Source: Lantana camara (Eukaryota; Streptophyta; Magnoliopsida; Lamiales; Verbenaceae). From it: 64,000 nucleotides of DNA. Location of the stretch: NCBI GenBank assembly GCA_037501455.1, contig CM074857.1, positions 107,107,501 through 107,171,500 on the forward strand, in the 5' to 3' direction. Made by a program: the position numbers and the translations under genes. How positions within the stretch are numbered: the stretch's first letter is position 1; every line of letters begins with the position of its first letter. The notes under the pieces were generated by a model. It was given only the letters and a program-made list of their open reading frames with translations, was not told where the DNA came from and made no database searches. Below are positions 1-11,939 of the stretch, one piece after another.

Positions 1-1060
1 TTTCGTTTTTTACCCACCAACCGGGGAATATAAACTGCATTTTTTTTTTTACCTAGGTAAGTAAATGTGGAAATATTTTAAGGGTGTACCACTCATTTCA
101 TACATGCATCGCATTACGTAAGAAAAGTTTTTATCTTATCCACGGTAGTACGTACATGGTACATTATTAATAATTACAGCCTTCACAACGTATTTTTATT
201 TACATTTATTATTACGGTCGATTAATCTCAAGTAAATGGTAATAAGCATTCGATTAATCCCATGTAAATGGTAACAAACATAGATGATAAGATGTTTACT
301 TTGTTGATTTATTGTTTAGATTTATGTGGTATATTTTCATACTTTTATGTATGGATCTATCTATTAATTTCTATATTTGTCATCCAATATATAAACTTTT
401 AAAACTCTCGATTAAAAAGAAAAAGTGAGGAAATATTCCAGTGAACTCATTTCAAAATCATTCGAACACTCGAGTTATGAAAGTGTTACTTACCAAACCC
501 TAGGGTCGACTCCATCGACATCAACTAAGAGCCTCCACATAAGTGGTCAAGGCCCAGACTTGCCACATGAGTGTTGAGCAACCTTTTTTTTTTTTTTTTG
601 GGTTTTAAACGAAACGTTGAATATGTTGTGCATATATATATAATTAATTGTTGGAGAATTAATATATATATGATTAATTGTTGGAGGATTAATCAATAAT
701 TATGCAAAGGCATATCATAGGTTGTTTGGAAAATGTGCATTGGTTATTGTGTCCCACATTGAAAAAATAACACTAAGCAGACAGCTTTATATATTAAAAT
801 GTTGTATATGTTATTAAATTATGGGATCCAAGAGAGGACTAATGGGTTCACACGCGGTGAGGTGCACCGCACCGCCGGCGCACGTGCGCATCGTCGCTTG
901 GAGCCTCGCCTCCGAGCCCAGAGCCTTACTTTTTGAGCCAGAGTCGGCCTGATTCAGTCCAAATTCAAATTACGAACCAATGTCCAATTACATCCACTGA
1001 GGGATGTCTAGGTACATCCGAATCTGATTTCAACAATCAGATCCGTTGACCAATAATAGG
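1..1060. other. AT-rich intergenic DNA with LTR-like debris
   Basis: No gene is visible. Around 640-700 the phrase TTAATTGTTGGAG(G/A)ATTAAT occurs twice in tandem and is followed near 750 by TGTCCCACATTG, a pattern often seen at the start of plant Ty1/copia LTRs. No matching second end or target duplication was found, so this is only a possible LTR remnant. A GC-rich island at about 850-950 contrasts with the surrounding AT-rich sequence. Confidence 0.4.
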
Positions 1061-1204
1061 GGTGTAATTCAGGCCATTAACACCTGAATTTGACCTATTC
1101 AAATTCCCACATTTAATCCTCCCAAACTCAGGGGTGTAATTCAGGCCATTAACACCTGAATTTGACCTATTCAAATTCCCACATTTAATCCTCCCAAACT
1201 CCTG
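1061..1204. repeat. 72-bp tandem duplication
   Basis: Two consecutive, nearly identical 72-bp units lie at 1061-1132 and 1133-1204. Each contains short inverted words (AATTCAGG with CCTGAATT, and GAATTTGA with TCAAATTC), so each unit can fold. A 61-codon minus-strand reading frame across it simply translates the repeat and is not a gene. Confidence 0.85.
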
Positions 1205-4200
1205 ACACCTATAAATAAACAATCCATTACCTGAAAATATACAGCAAAACTCACCTGAATTCTGGCAAATTGTTATTGTCTGAATTCATATTTTTACAAC
1301 TTGACATATATCCTAAAAGTAAATCGTCTGCAACCTTTAGCAAACTCAGAGAGTAGAGGCGATTAACACTTTAAGGACAGGGACTACCCGTGTCATTCTG
1401 ATCTCATATCTCCTATTTTCTCAACACGAACAGTAAACTTATACAGGGGTAACGGACTACTAACCAAAATCATCACTATCCTTAATCATATATAGGACTA
1501 TCCCAAACAACCAATCTCTCTTCGATCGAGTGGCATCTCTTAGCAAGCTTATTGGCGCTCGTGTTGCGCGTTCTTGTACTTAAGCATGCTATTTAATCAT
1601 ATTCGTTAAGTTCATCGACCGTGTCAAATTCTATACCATTGACACTTCACTATAAATACATTATCAATTACTTTAATTTAGTCAGATATTTATTACTCGT
1701 TAGATATACTCGGTAAGAGTTTGAACGTTGAAGTATATATATATTTTGGACGTTATTGAGAGTTTGAATTAGATGTTTGATAACGACATTCGAGTGATTG
1801 CATCCCGTAAACTGACTTAATTAACTTCTTATTCTCATGTTTTCATCTCGTTAGGAGAAGAGTGATCCCTTTAACACCACCACGAACATTTCACACTCAA
1901 TCAATCACTGTTATTTTTCCTGCCCCTAATTAGGATGTTACTATGTTTTCACCATCAACTTTTCTCAAATAACAAAATAATAATAAAAAAAAAAACAAAT
2001 TTCTAATGGAATCCAATGTACATTATTGTTATTGTTAATTAAATAACCCAAAAAATAATAATAATCAGACAAAACACTGAAAGAATCACAGCAACTTTGA
2101 GTTCCATCAATAGATTATATATATATCTCAAAGAATATATTCTGGACCAAGATTCTTCCCTTATGAGTTATGGCCCTTTCAATATTTAACTAATTTTACA
2201 ATCATTAATTAATTATAAAATTACGATGGATATATAATACACGAATACGAATACGAAATGTCACGGATACGATAATTATTATTATTTTTGTTGAGATTTT
2301 TATATAAAAAGAATCGAAGACATTATCCAGTAAAATATTCGACACAATACTACAGGATAAAATTATGTTTTTAGAAGTATGCTTGTATTAGAACTTATCA
2401 TCTTACTCTATTATTAAGCGCGAGACCCAAGTGTGGTCTCTTGGACTTGGTCTCTTTTTTTCTTTTTCTTTAATTTATTTATTTACTCACTTAATCATAC
2501 AGGACGTGTTTTAGTCCGTTAACCTCACTCTTCTCTCATTTTATTTCAATTCTTTTTCTTTTCTTTTTGATAATTTTTTTTTCTAAAATAGTGTTTTTTG
2601 GTATTTTATTCTCTATTTATTTATATTAATTTAATAATTATATTAAAAATAGTAATAAAAAATATATTAATATTAAAATTAATTTAAATATATTTTAAAC
2701 AATATAATTTTTTAATTTACACACGCAACGAGTGTACCAAAGTTACTAATTCAATATAAGTGTGCCCATGACAGATCAGGTCAATTTTGTCTTTGTAAAA
2801 TAATTGAGTCAAATGTCTGAGGATAACACAATTTTCAATATTCAAAGTTAGTAAGTTATAAAAAATTAACCCCATTGTTGTCTGTGAACGGTGAATTAAT
2901 AATGAAGTAGGGACAAAAACTTACCTAGTTGTTGACAAAAAAACAGAATTAGAACTTTAGGTCATTAAGCTTGGACTAATTAATTCTTAATAATTTCTTT
3001 AATACATGGTTTTTATGAGTTAATGAAAACCACGCAAAATGTTTTGCTGCTGAGGTGTATTTCTTACTAAAACCTTAATTAGCTTAAAATCAAAATATCA
3101 ACGTGGTTACACCTAATTAACACAAAATACTTGTATGAATATAGACACGAAAATATGAATACGATGACTAGTTAAATCTTAAATTTATTACGTGAAATGT
3201 GATCATCACATTATAGACATGACATATTAAAATAGCATTAATTTTTAAAAGTACATGAATATCATTTGTGGTCATATTATAATCTTCTTTTTCTAACATA
3301 ATATGAGTCAAAGATGATACAGTGTGGCCTTCACTTCCCTTAAATTTTATATATTTTTTTATTTTTATATACATGTTTTGAAATATGCATATTTTTTGCT
3401 CTTTTAATTAAAAATTTTGGTCATTAAACTTGGACAAATTAATCTACAACGTCCTTAACTTATTTTACTACATGGTTCTTATGAGTTCATAAAAACTATA
3501 CAGAAAGGTATAGAATAATTTTACATCTTCTGATCAACTATTCACCATTTAAATTAAATATTTATAATTCAACGAATGGACTTGTTACTATAGTATAAAT
3601 GTATAATACCTGCATGAAAGTAAATAAGAAAATATTGAGATACCGAGAAGGATTAATTAGTAAAATTACTTTATAAAAAATGTTCGATATATTATCAGAC
3701 ACAAGACAATACAACCACTCAGATAATAACTTTAAAAGTGTGATAAAAAAAAAAATTGAAAGTGTTCGATATCGTATAAGGTCACTTTTTTTTTTTTCCC
3801 CATATAATAACTGATACAAATATACAACACGACATCACACGATCCATTATAATACTATTTTTAAAAATGCTAGACTATCATCACTTTATATTCATCTTTT
3901 TCATTATTTCTGTGATACTGTAAAAATTAGTACATAGTACGTAGCAAGTGGCGCCCACGTGCACCACAATCATATAGTGTAGGCTCGTACGAGGCCCTTT
4001 ACATGCTTACTGGACCTGTGTATGTAGGGCCCACGAAGGGAATCCTTTAGGTGGGCCCATGAGGACAATTATTTGTAAATAGGTAAATATTATAATTTAC
4101 ATGATTTTTATGCGATTATATGTATATAATATAATATATCTATTTTTAAACTAGAAATTGAAATATAATATATGCATTTGATATAAATATGGTAAGTTTC

Positions 4201-5210
4201 ATTAGATAACATGAGTTGAAATGTTAAATATTGATTAATTCTTTTATTTTACATATACAAAATAATATTACCTCGAAACTTTAAAAGTTGTGGACGTCGG
4301 ACGTCCTTGTTCAATATTTAAGTTGTACGATTTTGTTCATAATTTCATTCTTCAAAAATATTTTATGATAATATTGAAGTCATATTTCCGTTCAAATTTT
4401 CAAATAATTCAACACATTCACGAACTTTCTCAATTTTTTGATGATTCGTCCGCCTTTTATTTGTTTATTGCCATTCACAAATTAATTATAAACTATGAAT
4501 ATTTCTAATAATATTACAGTGTTATATTGGACACCCATTAAAACTTTCGACCTAAAAAAAATTTAAAATGAAAAATTGTGTCGTACGATGACCTTCTGCA
4601 ATATAATTTTTTACATTTATAATAAAACTTGATATTTTATTTGATTGAACTCAAAATATTTTTCACTTGAACCTTTATATGAAATATATTCCATTTTTTT
4701 TTTCACCATAAAATGAATGATTGAAATTTGATATAAAAGTATATTAGAGAGGATATTAACAAGTTGTGTATTGGTATGTCCTTTATTTTTCTTTTTTGGT
4801 CGCATGACAATATGACATAGATTTTTGTAACTAAGTGGCACTTTGTCATAGAGGTTGTAGGACAAATTTTCCACCTAGAAATTTGTGACAACAAACATGC
4901 ACAAAAATTAATATACTTATATATAATAATATTTTTTTGATTCAAGTATGTATAATAATTTATATATGATACTTTTATTGAGTTGAATTTTGCCATTTAA
5001 ATAAAAACATAATATTTATTAATTACTACTATATTAATCATTAGACATTTGTAAATAACTTTAGTAATAAGTGTCAACCCCTTAAAATAATCACTCGTGA
5101 ATTCTTTTTATTTCATGTTATTATTTTTACCATTTTAATAACCAATTAATTTGTTTTTTTTTTCCCTCACATTTGACTTCAATTATTTTTCTTTTTGTTT
5201 AAAGCCCTTT
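1205..5210. other. gene-free AT-rich intergenic region
   Basis: No coding region, RNA gene or complete transposon could be supported. Short homopolymer and AT tracts dominate. A diverged direct repeat of about 90 bp, sharing 'TTGGAC.AATTAAT' and 'TACATGGTT.TTATGAGTT', occurs near 2965-3060 and again near 3420-3515. Reading frames of 60-100 codons here have no recognisable content. Confidence 0.6.
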
Positions 5211-5215
5211 ATACC

Positions 5216-6056
5216 TGTTTGCACTAAAAATTCGCATTTATTGATTTTTAGTCAATATCGAATAGATAATACAAATATTTGAGAACTTAAGTAAAAGTAG
5301 GTCTTCGATCTTCAGCTTGATCCTCTGATTCTTCCTTCTAATTTAAAGTTGTTGAATATTCAAACGGTTCTTGATGAATTTGGTGTTTTGATCTTCTTCA
5401 ACTTCAAATGTAGCTTTAAATAACGTTAATCCGTAGGTCCTTCGACTTGTTTACGAATCAAACGTCGGATTTTGGAGAATTCCGCCAAGAACGCCGCTGA
5501 ACTCGTTAGTAATTCCGTGAATTTAGCTTGAATATAACGCTGATTCGCCGATATAATGCCTTGATAACGGATCAAACACCTAGATTTGATAACTTCGGGG
5601 AAGAAAGGTTTTTAGCCTTTCTTGAACTTGTAGAGAGGTTTCTAGCCTTTCTTCAATTCGTGTTGTGTGTTGAATGAACTACACATGACCCCTTTATATA
5701 GGTGTAGGATTCAAGACTTGTGACTCAAGTTAAAGTTTATTTAATAATTATCTCTTATATTTTTATTTTTTAAAGAGATAATATCATAAAAGACTTAAAT
5801 TTGATTGGTACTCGGTATGACGCAATACGCCACGTGTCGCCATATGATTTATCCTAACTTTCTTTGACTGCAAGACTTGATTTAATTGGTCAAAACATGT
5901 CAATTTGACACGTGTCATCACTTGATTTGTTGAGAAAATAAATATTATAATATTAATTTAAATTTAACTATTTAATTTAAAATTAAATTTAGGATAATTT
6001 CAAAATATAAAATAGCAAATCAAATTAATAATATAAATTTTATTTAGTCTTCTACA
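5216..6056 (-). mobile_element. solo LTR of an LTR retrotransposon
   Basis: An 841-bp segment begins TGTTTGCAC, ends TTCTACA, and is flanked by the perfect 5-bp duplication ATACC (5211-5215 and 6057-6061). It has no internal coding region and no second LTR, which fits unequal recombination between two LTRs. On the minus strand it contains a TATATAAAG box near 5690-5702, so minus is the likelier orientation; plus is not excluded. The family is unknown. Confidence 0.75.
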
Positions 6057-6201
6057 ATACCATCTACCTAATATTGTCAATTTTTTTTAGTTATATATTT
6101 ATTCCATTCATCCATTAAATCATCATAAATTTAATATCTGTATTAAATATATTTACAAAATATATACCAATATGAACATTTTAATTCCAACATATAGCCA
6201 A

Positions 6202-6690
6202 AGGGTTGTTTACATCTGCACTCCCTGCGATATTGAATAATTACAACTCGTACCCCCCATAGATGAAAATATTACACAACCTACCCTTCCAAATTTCGAA
6301 AATTATAAATAGACCCATTTCGGTTGAATTTTTTGTAAAATCAATTTTGAATCGACTATATCTGACCATTAATTAGTTCCTCACAATAACCCACGTATCA
6401 TTCTCAAGTGATAAACACGTAATTTATAAAAAAATTTTGGAGGATCAACACATGATTCGTTTGTAAATTGGTATTCATAATGACTTTTTTCCCCGTAAAT
6501 TAGTAGTGAGGCACTAATTAGTGATGAAATATAATCATTACAAAAAAAAAAAGTTAATGAAAAATCCTATCGAAATTAGTTCATTTGTAATTTTTCAAAC
6601 TTGGAAGGGTGAGTTGTGTAATATTTTCATCTAAGTGAGTATGAATTGTAATTATCCAATCTCACAAGGGGTGTAAATGTAACAATACTC
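6202..6690. mobile_element. fold-back MITE with long terminal inverted repeats
   Basis: The left arm (about 6202-6320) and right arm (about 6570-6690) are imperfect reverse complements over roughly 110 bp. They share AATTACAA, GATGAAAATATTACACAAC and ACCCTTCCAA in inverted order. Flanking 9-mers TATAGCCAA (6193-6201) and TATAGTCAA (6691-6699) differ at one base, which suggests a 9-bp target duplication as made by Mutator-like elements. No coding capacity. Confidence 0.75.
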
Positions 6691-6830
6691 TATAGTCAAA
6701 TAATAATAATTTCTTTATTTGTACACACATCCATCCTAGCCAAATCAGTAATATATGCTATCTCTATTCAGTTTTCTCCAAACAAATAATATATTTTACA
6801 TAAATGTGAAATTTAGTCGGCTACTTGTAA

Positions 6831-6971
6831 CGGATTTTACCTCATTATCTAAGAATTTAGGGGTTCGAAACTTATTTATTAAAAAATCTTTAGGAAGAGC
6901 TTTACTTGTTGAAAGGCTCGAATCCAAATAAACGAGATACAAAAAGGGAAAGGAAAAAAAAAAAAAAACTA
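6831..6971 (+). mobile_element. short poly(A)-tailed SINE-like insertion
   Basis: A segment of about 141 bp ends in an A-rich tract (about 6950-6968) and is flanked by the perfect 11-bp direct repeat GCTACTTGTAA (6820-6830 and 6972-6982). It contains GGGGTTCGAAAC, similar to an RNA polymerase III B box. Size, tail and target duplication fit a SINE; no clear A box was found. Confidence 0.55.
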
Positions 6972-6982
6972 GCTACTTGTAA

Positions 6983-7635
6983 TGTCATGACTTTTTAGAA
7001 AGGCCTAACTTCCAAGAGAGACGAGCACAAAGTAATCTTTTTTCTATTGTCGTTGTTTGTTTGTCTAGTCGTTGGAGTTTTGGTCCCTTTGTGGATCAAA
7101 ACAACATTAATTGATTTCAACTTAGGCCAATATATTATAATTGCCATGTGTGTGTGTAATTGAATACAGGCTGGCCAATGTGGTCGGGCTCGCGAGAATG
7201 GATTGGCACCTGTGTTTTAAAATTCGGACTGGACGTCGAACCGGAAGCTTTACTGGTTATTGGTTTTACCGGTTCGACCGATTACATCACCGATCGAACC
7301 AGTGTAACGTCATAATTATATTAAATAATATATATTTATATAATATTATAAATATTAGTTAAAAATAATAAAATAAGTTAAATCACATAAAAAAATAAAT
7401 ATAATTTTAAATCACTTACAACTTACAACTACTCATTAATTTTCAAATAACATTCTCCAATAATAAATTTTCAAATTAAAAATCTACAAAAAATTTAGAT
7501 AAAAATCGATTTAACAAATATTATACTATTTATTGTGGGAAAAAATAAAAAAAAAATCCCACATACATTTATATTTCTATAGATATATATCATAAAAAAA
7601 AATTCACATTATTTGATCAATATTTAAATTTAGTT
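6983..7635. other. intergenic DNA left of the Tat retrotransposon
   Basis: No gene. A patch at about 7190-7300 (TTTTAAAATTCGGACTGG, GAACCGG, TACCGGTTCGACCG) is a relative, in opposite orientation, of the CCGGT-rich repeat right of the retrotransposon at 20188-20664. The rest is AT-rich. Confidence 0.5.
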
Positions 7636-7640
7636 CATAC

Positions 7641-8486
7641 TGATGGTGCAGGAATCTGAGTTTCCTAATGCAACAACACTTTAGAATTTGTTTGAAAAGG
7701 GAAAGACCATCACAGGCGTGAGAGCCTCAGGATCTGGGTTTCCTTTTTGAGCGTGGGTTCTTCCAGCTAGGATAACACCAAGTGTGCAAGCTACCCAGGT
7801 AGTGTTACTGTGGCGAAATGAAAAGTTTTAGAAGATTAACCAGAGAATGCCCAGAACAGTGTGTGTGGTTTAGTATGCGGATGATCACTTGGGAGAGAAT
7901 GCATGGCTTCTTTCCTATTTATATGTTAGGGATGGGGGTAAATGGGTAAATTGACCATGTGGTCCCAAACCTGTGTTGCCCTAACACGCGTCAGACTTTG
8001 GTGGAGTGAGAATGACATCCCTGAAAAGGATGACGGCGTGTCAGGTGCGCGGTGCACAGTACTTCTGTGTCAGAGGTTGTTGACGAGGGTTATACGTGGG
8101 ATGGGCCTAAGATTCTTTTTGCCGAGGTTCGGATCCAACGAAACGGGGCATGGATATGCCCGAACGTTGGTGACGCTCGAAGAATGCATGGGTGGCCTCC
8201 TCGCGATATATGATCCCTGAGCGTCGGAATACCGAGCGTATTAGTGGGGCCCCCATGTGGGTGCTTCCCTGTGAAGGATAACCTTGAGGGCCGCTGTCCG
8301 AGCGTCAAACCCATTGGTTGGGGCCCTTGGTCCGAATGGTCATCCGCTGGCTGATGGATGACATTAGCTGGCAATTGAGCGGCGTGAAGGCCCATGAGCC
8401 CACCAAGACGAGCGTCAAGGGTATTAGTCAGCGGCGTGCTGCCACGTGGACGGCTCTGATTCGAGAATGATTTTCAGGCCTCATCA
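7641..8486 (-). repeat. 3' LTR of the Tat element
   Basis: This 846-bp repeat starts TGATGGTGCAGG and ends CCTCATCA on the plus strand, giving TG...CA ends in either orientation. It matches 19155-19999 except for five instead of four Ts after TTTCC near 7745. On the element's coding strand a TATAAATAGG box sits near 7925-7914. Plus- and minus-strand frames of 92 and 101 codons inside it are duplicated exactly in the other LTR and are not genes. Confidence 0.95.
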
Positions 8487-8501
8487 TTTTGCCCCCCAAA
8501 T
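8487..8501 (-). promoter_or_regulatory. polypurine tract of the Tat element
   Basis: Read on the minus strand, ATTTGGGGGGCAAAA lies immediately before the 3' LTR start TGATGAGG. A G/A run at this place is where RNase H leaves the primer for plus-strand DNA synthesis. Confidence 0.8.
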
Positions 8502-8784
8502 TCTGTAGTATCGCATCGAGCGTACTGTAGAATTTATAAAGAAGGAATCCTGAATTTCAAATATCCGAGGGACGGGGCATTACCCTCGAGGAGACTGCTG
8601 GCCTTCTGTAACGGACACAACTGACATCGCATTAAATGCTGTCAAGTCCGCATTTAATGCTGAGTGGGGACGTGGGCGCGTGGACTCCGGGAGACGTGAG
8701 GCGGTTACCAAAAGTGGGGGGTTTCCCAGGCGGGAAATGATTGCCTTTTTGAATTTTCAAACCTAATCCATGTTCCATCTCCCC

Positions 8785-9074
8785 TATAAATAAGGGTTTG
8801 CAGGGCTTTGGAAGTTTTTTCACGCATTCAGACTTCCTTCAAGCATATCCATTGCAAGAGCCCTTTGCTCCGGCGAATTTCTTCTTCTCCACATCTTAGG
8901 TAAAAAAACTTCTGGTTATTTTTTATTTCCCCTGCGCTAACATTAGCTTTAGGTTGTGTAAGACAAACCCTTGAGGGAAAAACCGCTATCCACCATTGAA
9001 TTCGTTCTTGGAAACTTTATCCTCCCTTAATCTTTCTGTGAGAAGCCCCATTTCCGAAAAATTGAAAATTGACC
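8785..9074 (+). promoter_or_regulatory. TATA box and 5' leader of the antisense gene
   Basis: TATAAATA at 8785-8792 lies about 290 bp before the first ATG of the plus-strand gene, inside the retrotransposon but outside the LTR. AG|GTAAAA at 8899-8905 is a good donor site, and a pyrimidine-rich tract ending in AG near 9042 could be the acceptor of a leader intron. The start context at 9075 (GACCATGGCC) is strong. This suggests transcription independent of the LTR; no expression evidence is available here. Confidence 0.55.
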
Positions 9075-11939
9075 ATGGCCGGAAATCAAGCCGATGATTA
9101 TGTGCGGGAGATTGAGGAGATGTCCGTGGGGAGCTCTTCTCCTCATGGCGATGTCCCCGTGGCCGTTCCCCTAACTAGGGCGCACCCAGTTGGAGGTATT
9201 CCCATGGCTATATCGGTGGCCCAGGCTCCAGTTGACGCCGGGGAGGAAGAGGTGAACGCTGTTGTTCAAGGGATGGACGAGCGTGGTCTCGGTGAGGAGG
9301 AAGATCCTTTTGAGGAGATGGACAATGTGATGGAGATGATGAGACAAGGGGAAAGAGCCCTCCCAGTTTTGAACAGTGCTGTGAGACCCCAAGATCACAG
9401 GATCACAGTAGCGATGGCGGCTCCCGAGGGTGAAGCGGGACCATCCGGGCGTCCATTCGAAGCTGAACCTTCCAGGAGGCGTCACAGGAGAGGCAAGGAG
9501 CCTGTCACTCGAGTAAGGCAAGACAACCGCCATCAGACTGACAGGTCTCCGGATGAAATTGAGAGTATTCTGACCCTCGGTGACTTGGATGAGTTGAAGG
9601 CGAAGGCATATTGGGATGAAGCCGTGTTCCCCATGAGGCTCCCGGAGGAGGGAGAAAGAGCCAATCGACCACCGCCCGGGATGTTGACTGTATACTGGGA
9701 TGCCGTTCTTGCTGGGGGCCTGAGGTTTCCCATCGCTCACGAGGCCGCCAACATCTACCAACACTTAGGGCTTTGCCCTTCACAAATTCTTCCCAACGGC
9801 ATAGCCCTAATCAACACGTTCATAATAACGATGAAGGCCCTGGGCAAAGCACCCTCGATCATCAATTTTGACAGCTTGATCCAAGCGGCCCGCTCACCAC
9901 GCTCGTCGCCCACAGATGGATTTTACTACGCTCAGGCCAAATCAGGCCTTAAGATGATAAATTCTCCATCTTCTTCATATGGCGAGCACTGGAAGGAAAA
10001 ATATTTTTTCGTGGGGGCTCCCGGGGGAATTTTCGGAGTTCACCGGCAATGGTTGGTTCATGGTGAGGGTCCATTGATTAGAGAGAGGATGAGGAACAAG
10101 GATTTTGAGGAGTGGGCGATGGGGTTGGCGCTCGAGATGAGGGCTGAAAAGAAGTGGATTGAGGCGGAGACCTTAGTGAAGAATGAAGGAGTGTTGTTCC
10201 GATATGGATTATCCTGCCCTCCTGAAATGATACTCCACCCGCCTACTGACATTATGGCCCTCGACGGTTAGATTCTAGGAACTAACATCTCTAACCTTTA
10301 GAATAGTTCTCTGACTTACAGTTATCCCTGCTTTCTCGTTTATACAATTCAAACAACCGTTCTTATGACGCTCGTTCCCCTTCATTTGCAGGTATCCAAA
10401 TACTCTCACGAGGGATGAATGCTGAGGCCTTATCACGGATGTTGGGTGCTCAAGGGCCCGCCGCGGATCCTCAACAGCCGCAAACGCAGCAGAACCGCCC
10501 ACCGAGGGCGAGGGTAAACCGTCGAGCGGCGGGCAGAGGACAAGGGCAGGCCCGCGGGGGCGCAGGAAATGAAGTTCCTCCGAGGGGCCCAATCGAGGAT
10601 TTAACGTTGGAGGGTACCCGCGAGGCCACTCCTCCACCGGCCGCCCCCGTGGGCCCAATTTCCCTCAGCTCCAGCGGGTCACGGAACCGCTCGGGTGAGC
10701 CTGTCCGTATTCACGAGATCATCCGTGCCGACCGTCAGGGGAAGAGAAAGAGGATGCCAGACTCTCTCCCCATTTCAGGCAAGGGTAAAGAGGTGGTCGT
10801 GGGCCACCGCGGCGAGGGCAGCGACACTTCGTCTTCTGAGGATGAAGTATTTTGGAAGATAGGGTGCAAGGGTGACTCTCGCTACAAGCGGCAGCGGACT
10901 GAGGGCCCTGTACTCCTAAAGAAGAGCGCTTATTCCGTCAACCTTGTCACCGACATCGTTGGAAAACTACAATTTTCCGGCGATCATGACAAGCTGAACA
11001 ATCATGATGCCGCTCGCGTTGCGGATGACGCATGCCACGTCCTTTTGACGGTAATTCTTTATTCCTCTATATCAAATCTTCTTTTCTTCCTTCCACATTC
11101 AGATTATGACCTTCGTTTATTTCTTCCAGGAGGTAATCCCGAGACTGAAAAACTTGCAAGGGCGAGCGCAAGCATATTCTGAGCATAAAGCCAAGTACAA
11201 GAAATTGCTGCGTGTCTCTGACCCGGTCCAACTGCAAGAGGATTACAACAACCTCCACGCTCAACTGACCACAACCCAACGTGATTTGGACCAAGCGAGG
11301 GAGAACCTTCGAAAGACGGACGAGGCCTACCTTACTCTCGACGAGCGTCACAAGAAAATGAAGGAGGAGCGAGACCAGCTGAGGGCTCAAAATGTGGAAC
11401 TGGGGGAGCAGTTAGCGGAAAGCACCCGCCAGAACGAGGCAGCCAACAAGGCCTTCGCTGATTTGCAGGGCAAAATACAGGGCCTGGAGGCGAGGGTATC
11501 TTGGGAGGCGGTGAAGAAATTCGTGCGCTCTAAGGCCTTTGTGTTCGCGGCCAACATCCAATGCTTCGATAACGCTCGACGCTTCTTTCACAAGGCCATT
11601 GGGCAGATGGTGAGGTTTGGACTGGCCCCGGAAAGCGCTCGTTCCGACGCTCGTTTGCGCATGGATCTTGATGAGAACGGCGAGCCAATGGTCCAGGAGG
11701 AGGATCCCACAGATAATCTGGCGGAGCCTGAGTATCAGGAATTGGTGGAGACGCTCCAAAGGGAGTTCATTGCCGCTAACCGGAGGGATCCCGAGCCTCT
11801 CATGATAGAAGATGAGGGCACGCTTATGGACGTAGAGGATGCGGAGGAACCCGGCGAGGCCCAAACTTATGACGCTAACGTGTTGGCCCCAGTTCCCCTT
11901 TCAACCGCCCTTCCTGAGCCTGACGTTCCGGCCCAATGA
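9075..11939 (+). CDS. antisense three-exon gene with Transposase_28-like domain and coiled coil
   Basis: Three coding exons, 9075-10266, 10392-11050 and 11130-11939, join with matching phases (1, then 0) at GT-AG sites into an 886-codon frame; each separate frame otherwise stops just inside its intron. Exon 1 (to about residue 397) is acidic at first, then contains GGLRFPI....IYQHLGLCPSQ.LPN, resembling the plant 'putative gypsy type transposon' domain (Pfam Transposase_28). Exon 2 is low-complexity, rich in R, P, G and charged residues. Exon 3 has a heptad-rich coiled coil (about residues 640-760) and an acidic, proline-rich tail. The gene runs opposite to gag-pol and ends 1,068 bp from its stop. 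Antisense ORFs in the 3' region are known for Tat elements; the protein's role is unknown. Domain naming is from recall of the motif, not from a search. Confidence 0.82.

Noticed and set aside
1061..1204. Regular repeats considered as a CRISPR-like array
   Set aside because: Units are contiguous with no spacers, and the genome is eukaryotic.
1037..1222. 61-codon minus-strand frame
   Set aside because: It only translates the 72-bp tandem duplication.
7942..8395. 92- and 101-codon frames on both strands, repeated exactly at 19455-19908
   Set aside because: They lie inside the two LTRs and are identical because the LTRs are; no coding features.
9171..9764. 197-codon minus-strand frame and shorter overlapping ones opposite the antisense gene exon 1
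   Set aside because: Shadow of the real plus-strand exon; no recognisable domain and broken on both sides.
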